DNA from: Alcanivorax sp.
Lineage (GTDB): Bacteria > Pseudomonadota > Gammaproteobacteria > Pseudomonadales > Alcanivoracaceae
Assembly: GCF_002733835.1 (NCBI RefSeq)
Contig: NZ_NVWY01000008.1
Coordinates: forward strand, 1 to 58,406
DNA length: 58,406 bases
Direction of reading: 5' to 3'
The translations under genes were made by a program, and so were the position numbers. Of the stretch, positions 9,914-19,247 are shown in pieces. Numbering within the stretch: the stretch's first letter is position 1; every line of letters begins with the position of its first letter. The notes below the pieces were generated by a model. It had not been told where the DNA came from. It made no database searches and saw nothing but the letters and a program-made list of their open reading frames with translations.

Positions 9914-11873
9914 TGGCAGCTCCTGCGTCGTTGGCCGCAAAACGGTTACGGCGGTAACGTTTGTCTGTCAGCGCCAGGGCACCACCAAGGGCCATGATCA
10001 AGGCGCCTAACCAGATCCAGCGAATTCCGGGTTTGAAGTAAATGCGCACCGCCCAGGCATTGCTGTCATCCAGCGGTTCACCCAGGGCCACATACAGGTC
10101 GCGCCAGAAACCGGCATCGATGGCCGCTTCGGTCATTACCTGGCGGCTGGCGTGGTAGGTACGTTTTTCCGGGTGCATCACCGCCACCGGATCACCGTCA
10201 TGGCTCACGTGGAAATGACCACGGGTGGAATCGAAGTTGGGCCCGCGGTATTCGTCCAGGCTGTCGAACACAAAGGTGTAGTGCCCCAGTTCCGCCGTAT
10301 CCCCCGGCGCCATGCGAATGTCGCGCTCTACTTCGTGGAAGCTGACCAGGGTAATGCCGGCAATCAATACCGCCAGGCCACAGTGAGCCAGCACCATACC
10401 CCAGTAGCCGCGCCCCAGTTTGCCCAGCCCGGTGACAAAACCTTGCTTGTAGGCACGGGCCCGGCGAACCACATCGTCCACGTGGGCAAACACCAGAAAC
10501 AGCGCCAGCATGATCGCCAATACGCCCTGCCATGGGCTGGGCTCTGGCAGGCGAGAGCCAAACCAGCCGGCAATAATGGCGGCGGGGGCCAACAGCGCCA
10601 TGCGCTTGAACAGGGTGTTACCGTCCTGGCGTTTCCAGTTACTGAACATGCCCGGCACCATCAGCAGAATCAGCACAAAGGCCAACGGCACAAAGAAGCC
10701 ATTGAAGTAAGGGCTGCGGATGGAGATTTTCATGTCCAGCGCTTCGCCGATCAGCGGGAATAACGTTCCCATCAACACCACGGATGTGGCGGTAAGGAGA
10801 ATCAGGTTATTACCCAGCAGGAAGGCTTCCCGCGATACCGGCTTGAAACCGGTATCACTGCGTAGCGCCGACGCCCGCAGGCCAAACAAGGTCAATGCGC
10901 CACCGGCGACCACAATCAGGAAGCCAAGAATGAAAGCTCCCCGGGCCGGGTCGTTGGCAAAAGCGTGGACCGAGGTCAGCACCCCGGAGCGCACCAGGAA
11001 AGTCCCCAGCAAGCTCAGAGAGAAAGTAATAATCGCCAGCAACACCGTCCAGGCACGGAACATGTTGCGCTTTTCGCTCACCGCCAGTGAGTGAATCAAG
11101 GCTGTACCCGCCAGCCATGGCATCAGGGAGGCATTTTCCACCGGATCCCAGAACCACCAGCCGCCCCAACCAAGTTCGTAGTACGCCCACCAGGACCCCA
11201 GCGCGATACCCACGGTCAGGAAACTCCACGCCACCGTGGTCCACGGCCGGGCCCAGCGGGCCCAGGCCGGATCCAGGTTACCCATCAACAAACCGGCCAC
11301 CGCAAATGCAAACGCCACGGAGAAACCGACATAGCCCATATAAAGCATGGGCGGGTGAATAATCAGTCCAGGGTCTTGCAGCAGCGGATTCAGATCGGCG
11401 CCATCCAGCGGGAACCAGGGCAGGTTTCGATCAAAGGGGTTGGAGGTGAGCAGCATAAACAGCATAAAGCCCACGGAAATCATGCCCATGACAGCCAGCA
11501 CCCGGGCCACCATCGGCAATGGCACACTGCGGCTCAGCAACCCGACCATGGCCGCCCAGCCGGACAGCATCCAGCCCCACAGCAACAGGGACCCTTCGTG
11601 GCCGCCCCAGATAGCAGACAACCGGTACTCCAGCGGCAACGCAGAGTTGCTGTGCCCAGCCACATAGGTCACGGAGAAATCATTGATATAGAAAGAATAG
11701 CCCAGCGCCACCATGGCGACAGTCATGGCCAGCCACTGCACCCAGGCCAACGGACGGGCATACCACTGCCAGGCAGGCAGGTTGCGATACACGCCAATCA
11801 GGGGGAAAACTGATAGGCACAGGGCAGCAGCCAGTGCCAACCACAGGGAAAGATGCCCGATTTCTACCGCCAC
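9903..11873 (-). CDS. ccmF: Cytochrome c heme lyase subunit CcmF
   Basis: This 656-aa polytopic membrane protein is the heme lyase that attaches heme to apocytochromes c. The tryptophan-rich heme-handling signature WGGWWFWDPVENASLMPW lies near residues 236-253, and conserved HP and WGGHEGS segments are present. The length is typical. It is the first of four overlapping ccm genes. The ccmABCDE genes that supply heme are not upstream of it: the next gene is divergent fabA. Confidence 0.96.
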   Translation of the reverse strand: MAVEIGHLSLWLALAAALCLSVFPLIGVYRNLPAWQWYARPLAWVQWLAMTVAMVALGYSFYINDFSVTYVAGHSNSALPLEYRLSAIWGGHEGSLLLWGWMLSGWAAMVGLLSRSVPLPMVARVLAVMGMISVGFMLFMLLTSNPFDRNLPWFPLDGADLNPLLQDPGLIIHPPMLYMGYVGFSVAFAFAVAGLLMGNLDPAWARWARPWTTVAWSFLTVGIALGSWWAYYELGWGGWWFWDPVENASLMPWLAGTALIHSLAVSEKRNMFRAWTVLLAIITFSLSLLGTFLVRSGVLTSVHAFANDPARGAFILGFLIVVAGGALTLFGLRASALRSDTGFKPVSREAFLLGNNLILLTATSVVLMGTLFPLIGEALDMKISIRSPYFNGFFVPLAFVLILLMVPGMFSNWKRQDGNTLFKRMALLAPAAIIAGWFGSRLPEPSPWQGVLAIMLALFLVFAHVDDVVRRARAYKQGFVTGLGKLGRGYWGMVLAHCGLAVLIAGITLVSFHEVERDIRMAPGDTAELGHYTFVFDSLDEYRGPNFDSTRGHFHVSHDGDPVAVMHPEKRTYHASRQVMTEAAIDAGFWRDLYVALGEPLDDSNAWAVRIYFKPGIRWIWLGALIMALGGALALTDKRYRRNRFAANDAGAANES

Positions 11874-12255
11874 GAGAGCTCCTTACTTATACGACTGGAT
11901 ATGCGACTTGCGTTTTTGACTGGTCAAGGGGCGGCCGGACGCGGCTATTTGGCGCGATCCGGCGCGCATAGCATCGGTAGATGGTCCGGCAATTGCAAGT
12001 CCGTGGCGGTGCCGCAATGAAAAGACCCCCTGAGCGGTACAAGAAGATAGACAGCGGTCATTTCACTCCGTTCATCGGTCATTTTCGGTAAAACGACGCC
12101 AAGACATATTTTGAGACGGTTGCTATTCGTATGCTCTCACCTCGCTTTGCTACTATCAGCGCTTACATGACAGGGTGTCACCGCGCTGAAGATAAAACGT
12201 CACAAATAATCCATATACTCAAAATGCGCCGCCCTGGCCTGCATGGAGTAAGACT
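11874..12255. promoter_or_regulatory. Divergent ccmF/fabA control region
   Basis: This 380-bp gap must carry promoters in both directions. A TATACT hexamer at 12214-12219 is a reasonable -10 element for fabA, with no good -35 at standard spacing. An imperfect palindrome at 12157-12188 (arms CAGCGC/GCGCTG and TGACA/TGTCA) lies just upstream of it. No known FadR, FabR or DesT consensus could be matched. Confidence 0.4.
12157..12188 (+). promoter_or_regulatory. Palindrome upstream of fabA, possible operator
   Basis: TGACA and TGTCA are a perfect pair around GGG at 12168-12180. CAGCGC and GCGCTG flank them as an outer, slightly off-centre pair. The position just before a TATACT hexamer fits a repressor or activator site for unsaturated fatty acid genes; the protein that binds is unknown. 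Confidence 0.35.
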
Positions 12256-12783
12256 TTGAGCACTACGACAACACAGAAATCTTCCTACTCTCGCGAGGAG
12301 CTCCTCGCCTGTGCACACGGTGAGCTGTTTGGTCCCGGCAATGCGCGGCTTCCATTACCTAACATGCTGATGATGGACCGTATCACCCATATCAGCGATC
12401 AGGGCGGTAAGTACGGCAAAGGGGAAATCATTGCCGAACTGGATATCCGACCGGACCTCTGGTTTTTTGATTGCCACTTCGAAAGCGACCCGGTGATGCC
12501 GGGCTGCCTGGGCCTGGATGCCACCTGGCAATTGTTGGGCTTTTTCCTGGGCTGGGTCGGCAACCCGGGCCGGGGCCGTGCACTGGGCGTGGGGAATGTG
12601 AAATTTTCCGGCCAGGTGCTGCCCACGGCCAAGAAAATCACTTACCGGATCGACCTGAAACGGGTCATTTCCCGCAAGCTGGTGCTCGGACTGGCCGATG
12701 CCACCGTGTCCGTGGACGGAAAAGACATCTACCAGGCCGACGATCTGAAAGTTGGTTTGTTCACTTCTACCGACGGTTTTTAG
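12256..12783 (+). CDS. fabA: 3-hydroxydecanoyl-ACP dehydratase/isomerase FabA
   Basis: This 175-aa enzyme dehydrates 3-hydroxydecanoyl-ACP and isomerises the product to cis-3-decenoyl-ACP, the branch point of anaerobic unsaturated fatty acid synthesis. The catalytic His74 lies in [17 protein letters not shown] and the catalytic Asp is Asp88, matching His70/Asp84 of E. coli. The start is unusual: a TTG preceded by GGAG at good spacing. No ATG lies near the conserved N-terminus, so TTG is favoured. fabB follows 9 bp downstream as one operon. Confidence 0.97.
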   Translation: MSTTTTQKSSYSREELLACAHGELFGPGNARLPLPNMLMMDRITHISDQGGKYGKGEIIAELDIRPDLWFFDCHFESDPVMPGCLGLDATWQLLGFFLGWVGNPGRGRALGVGNVKFSGQVLPTAKKITYRIDLKRVISRKLVLGLADATVSVDGKDIYQADDLKVGLFTSTDGF

Positions 12784-12792
12784 GAGCGATTC

Positions 12793-14007
12793 ATGCGCCG
12801 CGTAGTAATCACCGGGATGGGCATTGTCTCCTGTCTGGGCAACGACACAGACAGCGTCACCCGTTCATTGCGGGAGGGCCGCTCAGGTATTCGCTTTAAA
12901 GAGGAATACAAGGAAATCGGCATGCGCAGCCAGATAGCGGGCACGCCCACTATCCAGCTGGACGACTTTATCGACCGCAAACCCCGCCGCTTTATGGGTG
13001 ATGCGGCGGCCTACGCCTACGTGGCCATGCAGAACGCCATTACCGATTCCGGCCTCAGTGACGAGCAGGTCAGCCATGAACGCACCGGTTTGATTGCCGG
13101 CTCTGGCGGGCACTCGTCCTTTAACCAGGTGGAAGCGGCGGATATTGCCCGCAGCCGCGGCGTGAAACGGGTTGGCCCCTACATGGTGCCGCGAGTGATG
13201 GCCTCCACCGTATCGGCGTGCCTGGCCACACCGTTCAAGATCAAGGGGGTGAACTACTCTATCGCCTCCGCCTGTGCTACCAGCGCTCACTGCATCGGCA
13301 ACGCCGTGGAGCAGATTCAACTGGGCAAGCAGGACGTGGTCTTTGCCGGTGGTGGTGAAGAGGAACACTGGACGCTGAGCTGTCTGTTCGATTGCATGGG
13401 CGCCCTCTCCAGCAAATATAACGACACACCGGAAAAAGCGTCGCGCGCCTACGACGCCACCCGCGATGGTTTCGTGATTGCCGGCGGTGGCGGCATGGTG
13501 GTGGTGGAAGAACTGGAACACGCCAAGGCCCGTGGCGCGACCATCTACGCCGAAGTGCTCGGTTACGGCGCTACCAGTGATGGCCACGACATGGTCGCCC
13601 CCAATGGCGAAGGCGCAGCGCGTTGCATGCGCCAGGCGCTGGCGACAGTAGAAGGCCCGGTAGACTACATTAACGCCCACGGCACCAGTACGCCGGTGGG
13701 AGACGTGGCCGAACTGAAAGCCATCCGTGAAGTGTTTGGCGATCAGTGTCCGGCGATTGGCTCTACCAAAAGCCTGTCCGGCCACAGCCTGGGTGCGGCC
13801 GGGGTACAGGAAGCCATTTATTGCATGTTGATGATGCAGAATGACTTCACCGCCATCAGTGCCAACATTGAAACCCTGGATGAAAAAGCCGACGGCATGC
13901 CTGTGCTGGTGAAAGGCAAAGACAGCGGCCCGACCACCGTGCTGAGCAACAGTTTCGGCTTCGGTGGCACCAACGCCAGCCTGGTGCTGCGTAAATGGGA
14001 AAGCTGA
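12793..14007 (+). CDS. fabB: 3-oxoacyl-ACP synthase I FabB
   Basis: This 404-aa condensing enzyme elongates acyl-ACP with malonyl-ACP and is needed to extend the cis-3-decenoyl-ACP made by FabA. The catalytic triad is Cys161 (SACATSAHC), His296 ([11 protein letters not shown]) and His331 (GHSLGAAG), with Lys326 also conserved. The length matches E. coli FabB. It is translated from an ATG with GGAG upstream and ends before a clear terminator. Confidence 0.97.
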   Translation: MRRVVITGMGIVSCLGNDTDSVTRSLREGRSGIRFKEEYKEIGMRSQIAGTPTIQLDDFIDRKPRRFMGDAAAYAYVAMQNAITDSGLSDEQVSHERTGLIAGSGGHSSFNQVEAADIARSRGVKRVGPYMVPRVMASTVSACLATPFKIKGVNYSIASACATSAHCIGNAVEQIQLGKQDVVFAGGGEEEHWTLSCLFDCMGALSSKYNDTPEKASRAYDATRDGFVIAGGGGMVVVEELEHAKARGATIYAEVLGYGATSDGHDMVAPNGEGAARCMRQALATVEGPVDYINAHGTSTPVGDVAELKAIREVFGDQCPAIGSTKSLSGHSLGAAGVQEAIYCMLMMQNDFTAISANIETLDEKADGMPVLVKGKDSGPTTVLSNSFGFGGTNASLVLRKWES

Positions 14008-14063
14008 GTTCAACCTTGTGCAGTAATGGCTGACAATGCCAAAAGCGTTATTCGGCCCTCACC

Positions 14064-14099
14064 AAAAAAGCCCGGCACTTACCGTAGCCGGGCTTTTTT
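14064..14099 (+). terminator. Terminator between fabB and the porin gene
   Basis: AAGCCCGGC and GCCGGGCTT form a strong stem with A-run and T-run flanks on the two sides. It can serve convergent fabAB and the minus-strand porin gene. Confidence 0.9.
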
Positions 14100-14133
14100 G
14101 TGGTTTCCAGCGGCCAGTGGGACCGGCGCCGAA

Positions 14134-15186
14134 TCAGAACTTGTGGATCATGCCCACGGAAAACGCCATGCCGGACTCGTCCACATCATTGATAGTGCCC
14201 GCCGGATCGAAGTCCGTGTCTGAGGCAGAAATCAAGCCATAAGCAGTGGTGAAATCACCCAGTTTGTAGTCTGCGCCCACCGTCAGCGTGGCCACATCCA
14301 GATCCAGATCGCTGCTATCTAGCATACCCGCCTGGGCCTTCAGGGCCACACGCTCAGAGACACCAAACTTGCCGCTCAGCAGGTACGACATCAGGTCACC
14401 CTCTGGCGCGCCGTAGGGGTCCAGTTTGCTGCGCTCGACAATGGCACCCACCGCCACACTGCTGCTCACATTCAGCCCCAGGGAAGCGCGCACGGTTTCC
14501 AGGTCACCGCCGTCAATGGCAGGCCCAACGGTCCCGTCGGTGTAGCTGCTTTCATAGGCCAGAGCGGCATAGAGAGCATCCTGCTGATAGGTAGCAGACA
14601 GCCCCCAGGTATCGGTGAGTCCGTCCTTGGTTTCACTGTTGGGCGCCACGCCGACCACCACATCGTCTTCACCCGGCGCCAGCTGGGCCCTCACCACAAT
14701 GCCGCCCAGGTCCATGCTTTCCCAGTTCAGGCTATTGCTGTTACGGCGCTGGCCGAGAAAGACGGTGTCCATATCCGCCACGGTATCGTTGAACTGGTCG
14801 ATCTTGCCTTCCGCCAGTTTCACCACGCTGTCGTAACGGCCGGCGAAAATCTTGCCCACCTGGGTGCCCAGGCCCAGAAAGCTGTTGCGTGTGGAAAAGG
14901 TGGCGCTGCTATCACCGTCCGCGTCGTAACCCACTTCCATCTGGTAAATCACCGACAGGCTGTCGTTATACAGCGGCTCTTCGCCTTTCACCCCCAGCCG
15001 GGAGTTGTTGCTGGACACAAACCAGGCGTCGGACAGATCATCCTGGCTAAAGACCAGGGCGCCCTCCGGATAATCACTGGTTTTATCCACGCTAAGATTC
15101 AGCTTGCCATAGAAGGTCGGCGCCGCCATGGCCCCCACAGGCAACATGGCCGTGGCGACCGAAGCCGCAAGTAGCATTTTTTTCAC
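14134..15186 (-). CDS. Gram-negative porin
   Basis: This protein of about 350 aa has a clear signal peptide (KKMLLAASVATAMLPVGAMAA, cleaved after AMA). Its body is beta-strand-rich and resembles trimeric general porins: APTFYGKLNLSVD at the start and a C-terminal strand ending in FSVGMIHKF, with the terminal Phe needed for outer-membrane insertion. Segments such as NSFLGLGTQVGKIFAGRYDS are typical of the family. The GTG at 15186, preceded by GGGGA, was chosen because it begins the signal peptide; the frame runs on upstream without one. The substrate cannot be read from the sequence. Confidence 0.88.
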   Translation of the reverse strand: MKKMLLAASVATAMLPVGAMAAPTFYGKLNLSVDKTSDYPEGALVFSQDDLSDAWFVSSNNSRLGVKGEEPLYNDSLSVIYQMEVGYDADGDSSATFSTRNSFLGLGTQVGKIFAGRYDSVVKLAEGKIDQFNDTVADMDTVFLGQRRNSNSLNWESMDLGGIVVRAQLAPGEDDVVVGVAPNSETKDGLTDTWGLSATYQQDALYAALAYESSYTDGTVGPAIDGGDLETVRASLGLNVSSSVAVGAIVERSKLDPYGAPEGDLMSYLLSGKFGVSERVALKAQAGMLDSSDLDLDVATLTVGADYKLGDFTTAYGLISASDTDFDPAGTINDVDESGMAFSVGMIHKF

Positions 15187-15334
15187 GTTAATTCCCCGCT
15201 CAATGTGTCGCTCGCAATTGATGACGACTATATGACTGTTTTGTGTCACCAACAAGAACGAGCAAGCACGGCGAGACCCTGGTGTTGCGTGTTGTGTGAA
15301 CTCCGTTGTGGCCGCAGAGCGGCAAAAAGACGGC

Positions 15335-15367
15335 AAAAAAAAAGCCCCCTGGCGGGGGCTCAAAAAA
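15335..15367 (-). terminator. Terminator of the acyl-CoA dehydrogenase gene
   Basis: On the minus strand GAGCCCCCGCCAGGGGGCT forms a compact hairpin followed by a run of T residues. It lies about 100 bp after the dehydrogenase stop codon. Confidence 0.85.
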
Positions 15368-15469
15368 TACCGTCATAGCTTCTCCTGCCAATGGCAGGTC
15401 CCGAGCCTGATGACGATAGGCACACTCGGTTAATCCAGTGATCACGACAAGGCCGTAATCAGAACATAA

Positions 15470-17257
15470 TCAGAACCAGCTTGGATCCATCTCCATAAAG
15501 GTGTCGTCGCCATTAATCAGCTGTTGCGCATCCCATTCCACCCGGGGCAATTCCCAGCGGAAGAAGTAACGGGCAGCCTGCAATTTTCCTTTCGCAAAAA
15601 CCGCATCGTCAGGGTCGCTCAACGTGACTGCTGCATTAGCCTGGCGTAACCACATCCACGCCGCCACGGTGTGGCCCAGCAACTGCAAATAGGCATTGGC
15701 ATTGGATAATGCCGCGCGCGGGCCGGCACTGGCCATTTGCTTGCCCACCGCCTGGGTGGCTTTTTCAATCAGGAGCAACATGGCTTGCAACGCATCCGCC
15801 ATTGGCTTGCAGCGCTCGTCAGCGGTGGCCTGCACATCGGCCATGATTCGTTTCGCCAACAACAGCATGCCCTTGCCGTTGTCCATCCACACTTTGCGGC
15901 CCAGCAGATCCAGACCGTGCACGCCGGTCGTACCTTCATGAATCGGGTTAAGACGGTTATCACGCCACACCTGTTCCACCGGATATTCACGGGTGTAACC
16001 CGCACCGCCGAAGACCTGAATCGCCATATCGTTAGCTTTCAGACCAAACTCGGAGGGCCAGGTTTTCAATACCGGAGTCAGCAGATCAAGCAGCAACTCT
16101 GCCTCTTTGGCGGCTGCCTCTTCCCCGGTCTGGATCTCGTCAACCAGACGATAGCCGTACAGACTCATGGCAATCGCCGCTTCCGCATAGGCTTTCTGGG
16201 TGAGCAGCAACCGTTTCACATCCGCATGCTCAATGATCGGCACCTGCGGCTTGGAAAAATCCGCATCATCCGGGTGGCGACCCTGTACCCGGTCACGGGC
16301 ATAATCCAGCGCAAACCGGTAACCCCGATAACCCAACAGCCCGGCACCAAACCCTACGCCCACCCGCGCTTCGTTCATCATCTGGAACATGTAACGCAGG
16401 CCCTGATGGGGCTCACCCACCAGATAGCCATGGCAATCATCGCCGTCACCAAACGTCAGGGCAGTGCTGGTGGTGCCACGGTAGCCGAGCTTGTGAATCA
16501 GCCCTGCCAGAATCACATCGTTGCGTGCATCCGGGTTACCGTCGTCATCCAGTCGATATTTGGGCACCACAAACAGGGAGATCCCCTTCACCCCTTCCGG
16601 GCCACCGGGAATCTTTGCCAACACCAGATGCACGATATTTTCTGCCAGTTCATTTTCACCGCCAGAAATAAAAATCTTGTTGCCCTTGAGCCGATAACTG
16701 CCGTCATCCTGGGGCACCGCACGGGTGCGGATATCAGTAAGGGAAGACCCCGCATGGGGTTCTGTCAGAGCCATGGTCCCAGTGAAACGCCCTGCCATCA
16801 TCGGTTCCAGGAACCGGGTTTTCAGGGTCTCGCTGCCAAAGTTACGAATCACATTGGCCGCTGCCGCCGTCAGAAACGCATAGCCGGTAGAGCTGGGGTT
16901 CACACAGGTGAACATGCCTTTACAGGCCGCAGCGGCAATCTCCGGCAGCTGCATCCCGCCTTCTTCAAAACTGGCCCGGGAGGATAAAAAACCGGCATTG
17001 ATATAGGCATCGAACGCTTCTTTGACTTCCGGGCGCATCACCACTTTGCCATCCACGAAAGTGGGCTCTTCCTTGTCGGACAGTGCGTTGTGGTTGGCGA
17101 ATTTTTCCCGCGCCAACTTTTCAGCTGTATCCAGAGCCGCTTCAATGGTCTCACGGCTGTGATCTTCAAAACGCGGGCGGGCAAACAGGCTATCGGTGTC
17201 CAGCACCTCAAAAAGCTGAAAGCTCAAATCACGGCGGTCGAGAATCATATCACTCAC
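15470..17257 (-). CDS. Acyl-CoA dehydrogenase, long (about 600 aa) type
   Basis: This 595-aa flavoenzyme should carry out the first step of beta-oxidation. The FAD/substrate signature MALTEPHAGSSLTDI lies at about residues 162-176, and the predicted catalytic base is Glu441 in NPIHEGTTGVHG. A C-terminal extension after about residue 460 (helical, ending MEMDPSWF) marks the long subfamily that includes DmdC-like and FadE-like enzymes. The start is GTG with GGAG nine bases upstream. It is divergent from a GlxA-type regulator across 93 bp. Chain-length preference is unknown. Confidence 0.9.
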   Translation of the reverse strand: MSDMILDRRDLSFQLFEVLDTDSLFARPRFEDHSRETIEAALDTAEKLAREKFANHNALSDKEEPTFVDGKVVMRPEVKEAFDAYINAGFLSSRASFEEGGMQLPEIAAAACKGMFTCVNPSSTGYAFLTAAAANVIRNFGSETLKTRFLEPMMAGRFTGTMALTEPHAGSSLTDIRTRAVPQDDGSYRLKGNKIFISGGENELAENIVHLVLAKIPGGPEGVKGISLFVVPKYRLDDDGNPDARNDVILAGLIHKLGYRGTTSTALTFGDGDDCHGYLVGEPHQGLRYMFQMMNEARVGVGFGAGLLGYRGYRFALDYARDRVQGRHPDDADFSKPQVPIIEHADVKRLLLTQKAYAEAAIAMSLYGYRLVDEIQTGEEAAAKEAELLLDLLTPVLKTWPSEFGLKANDMAIQVFGGAGYTREYPVEQVWRDNRLNPIHEGTTGVHGLDLLGRKVWMDNGKGMLLLAKRIMADVQATADERCKPMADALQAMLLLIEKATQAVGKQMASAGPRAALSNANAYLQLLGHTVAAWMWLRQANAAVTLSDPDDAVFAKGKLQAARYFFRWELPRVEWDAQQLINGDDTFMEMDPSWF

Positions 17258-17350
17258 AGTAGCGCTCCGGTTATTTTGGACAACAGCTTGCCATCGTTAT
17301 GCCGTGTCTGGCATTGTCGCCTATGACTAATTCATGGTGGAACACGACAT

Positions 17351-18343
17351 ATGTTCACGGTAGCAGTACTGGCCTTTGATGGCGTCTTCGCCTCTGCTCT
17401 CACCGGGGTGGTGGATCTTCTCAACCTGACCGGAGTGACCTGGAACCGGATTCACGGACAGCCTCTGAACCGGCAATTCAAGGTCCAGGTGGTGTCCCGT
17501 GGTGGCAACCCGGTGCGCTGCACTAACGGCATCCGCATGGCAGTGGATTGTTCCCTGGAGCAGATGGATCAGGCCGACCTGGTGGTGGTTCCCACCATTG
17601 GCGGCAAAATCGAAACCGTGCTGGCCCAGGAACAGGATGCACTACCCTGGTTACGTTTTCTGCATCAAGGCGGCGCTGATCTGGCCAGCAACTGTACCGG
17701 TGCTTTCCTGCTCGCTGAAGCCGGGCTACTGGACGATAAAACCGCGACTACCCACTGGGGATTCAGCCAGGAGTTTCGCCATCGCTACCCACAGGTAAAC
17801 CTGAATGAACGGGAACTGATTACCCGTGATGGCAACATTTTCTGCGCCGGTGGCGGCACCGCCTGGCGTGACCTGACCATCCTGTTGGTGGAGCGCTTCT
17901 GCGGTGCGGATCTGGCCCGGGAACTGGCCCGGGCGTTTGTCATTGATGTGCGAAACGATCTGCAAAGCATTTACGCCGGCCTGCCGGCACATACCTATCA
18001 TCAAGACGACCAAGTGCAGGCCATCCAGGGCTGGATTCACGAGCACTACAAGGAAAACACCAGCCTGGGGCAATTGGCCGAACGGGTGCATTTGAGCCCA
18101 CGCCAGTTACAGCGCCGGTTTACCACCACACTGGGCGAGCCGCCGTTGCAATACCTGCAACGGGTGCGCATTGAAGCCGCCCGCAAAATGCTCGAGCGCG
18201 GCACCAATAACCTGGCCAAACTGTCTGAACAGGTGGGTTATCAGGACGTGAGCAGTTTTTCGCGGTTGTTCAAACGGCACACCGGCCTGTCCCCCAGCCA
18301 CTACCGGCAGCGTTTTGCCCGCACCGGCGCCCTGAACGACTAG
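17351..18343 (+). CDS. GlxA-type transcriptional regulator (DJ-1/PfpI + AraC)
   Basis: This 330-aa protein has an N-terminal DJ-1/PfpI-like domain (about residues 1-190), with the nucleophile-elbow-like ASNCTGAFLLAEAG (Cys115). The C-terminal AraC-type double helix-turn-helix (about 235-325) includes HLSPRQLQRRF and the second-helix segment YQDVSSFSRLFKRHTGLSP. The N-terminal domain probably senses a metabolite. Its divergent placement next to the acyl-CoA dehydrogenase makes control of that gene plausible, but this is inference. Confidence 0.9.
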   Translation: MFTVAVLAFDGVFASALTGVVDLLNLTGVTWNRIHGQPLNRQFKVQVVSRGGNPVRCTNGIRMAVDCSLEQMDQADLVVVPTIGGKIETVLAQEQDALPWLRFLHQGGADLASNCTGAFLLAEAGLLDDKTATTHWGFSQEFRHRYPQVNLNERELITRDGNIFCAGGGTAWRDLTILLVERFCGADLARELARAFVIDVRNDLQSIYAGLPAHTYHQDDQVQAIQGWIHEHYKENTSLGQLAERVHLSPRQLQRRFTTTLGEPPLQYLQRVRIEAARKMLERGTNNLAKLSEQVGYQDVSSFSRLFKRHTGLSPSHYRQRFARTGALND

Positions 18344-18422
18344 TCCTGCCGTTTGTCATCTGCCTGATTGCGCAGCAGCAGGAAACCCCTGACAGTGGAA
18401 GCCTGGAGCCGCGTGAAGATTG

Positions 18423-18458
18423 TTGACGGAACCTTGACGCCCCCGCGCGGAATATACT
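18423..18458 (+). promoter_or_regulatory. Pho-box-like direct repeat and -10 element of the response regulator gene
   Basis: TTGACGG (18423-18429) and TTGACGC (18434-18440) are direct repeats with an 11-bp period. A TATACT hexamer follows at 18453-18458, 12 bp later, with no standard -35. This is the layout of OmpR/PhoB-family activated promoters, and the next gene is an OmpR/PhoB-family regulator, so autoregulation is likely. Confidence 0.6.
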
Positions 18459-18481
18459 CACAGACAAACAAGGAGAGTCCT

Positions 18482-19189
18482 GTGAACAACCTGTCCATCC
18501 TTCTGGTAGAAGACCATCGGCAACTGGCCCAGACCGTATTGGAGTACCTGGAGCAGGAAGGCGCCAGTGTGGACTACGCCGGCAACACTCGCCTTGCCCG
18601 GGAACTCGTTCAGGAGCATCACTATGACCTGATGCTTCTGGATGTGATGCTGCCCGGCGAGGACGGCTACAGTTTCTGCCAGTACCTGCGCAAGGAGCTG
18701 GCGCTGGATATGCCGGTGATTTTCATGACCGCCCGGGATCAGCTGGAAGACAAACTGGAAGGGTTTGATCGCGGCGGCGACGACTATATCGTCAAGCCCT
18801 TCGCACTGCCGGAGCTGTCAGCCCGGGTGGCTGCGCTGGTACGCCGACAACGCAAGGAAGTCACTGCCAACACCTTGCAGATTGCCGATCTGGAACTGGA
18901 CCCGGCCCGGCAGGAAGTGCGTCGCGACGGTCAGTTACTGAAACTCTCCCCCACTGCCTTTCGCATTCTGCGTATCCTGATGCGCGAATCCCCCAAAGTG
19001 GTCAGCCGGGAACAGCTGGAACACGAACTGTGGGGCGACCTGGTGCCCGATTCCGATGCCCTGCGCAGCCATCTCTACAACCTGCGCAAAGCGGTAGACA
19101 AGCCTTTCGATATTGCCCTGCTCAACACCCTGCCGGGCGTTGGCTTTAGCATTCAGGAAACAGCACAACCGCACAGCAACGCGCAGTAA
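18482..19189 (+). CDS. OmpR/PhoB-family response regulator
   Basis: This 235-aa two-component regulator has an N-terminal receiver domain with acidic Glu10/Asp11, phospho-acceptor Asp54 (LLLDVMLPGEDG) and the conserved Lys in DYIVKPF. A C-terminal winged-helix DNA-binding domain (about 130-228) contains LKLSPTAFRILRILM and VVSREQLEHELWG. The GTG at 18482 was chosen because AAGGAG precedes it and it fits the receiver start. A downstream GAF/GGDEF-like gene is co-oriented; the likely partner kinase is encoded convergently at 20.1-21.4 kb. The signal is unknown. Confidence 0.93.
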   Translation: MNNLSILLVEDHRQLAQTVLEYLEQEGASVDYAGNTRLARELVQEHHYDLMLLDVMLPGEDGYSFCQYLRKELALDMPVIFMTARDQLEDKLEGFDRGGDDYIVKPFALPELSARVAALVRRQRKEVTANTLQIADLELDPARQEVRRDGQLLKLSPTAFRILRILMRESPKVVSREQLEHELWGDLVPDSDALRSHLYNLRKAVDKPFDIALLNTLPGVGFSIQETAQPHSNAQ

Positions 19190-19247
19190 ACTTGCACTTG
19201 GATGGGCTCGGGGCAGAGAATAGGCAAAAAAGCGATTTTGCCTATTT

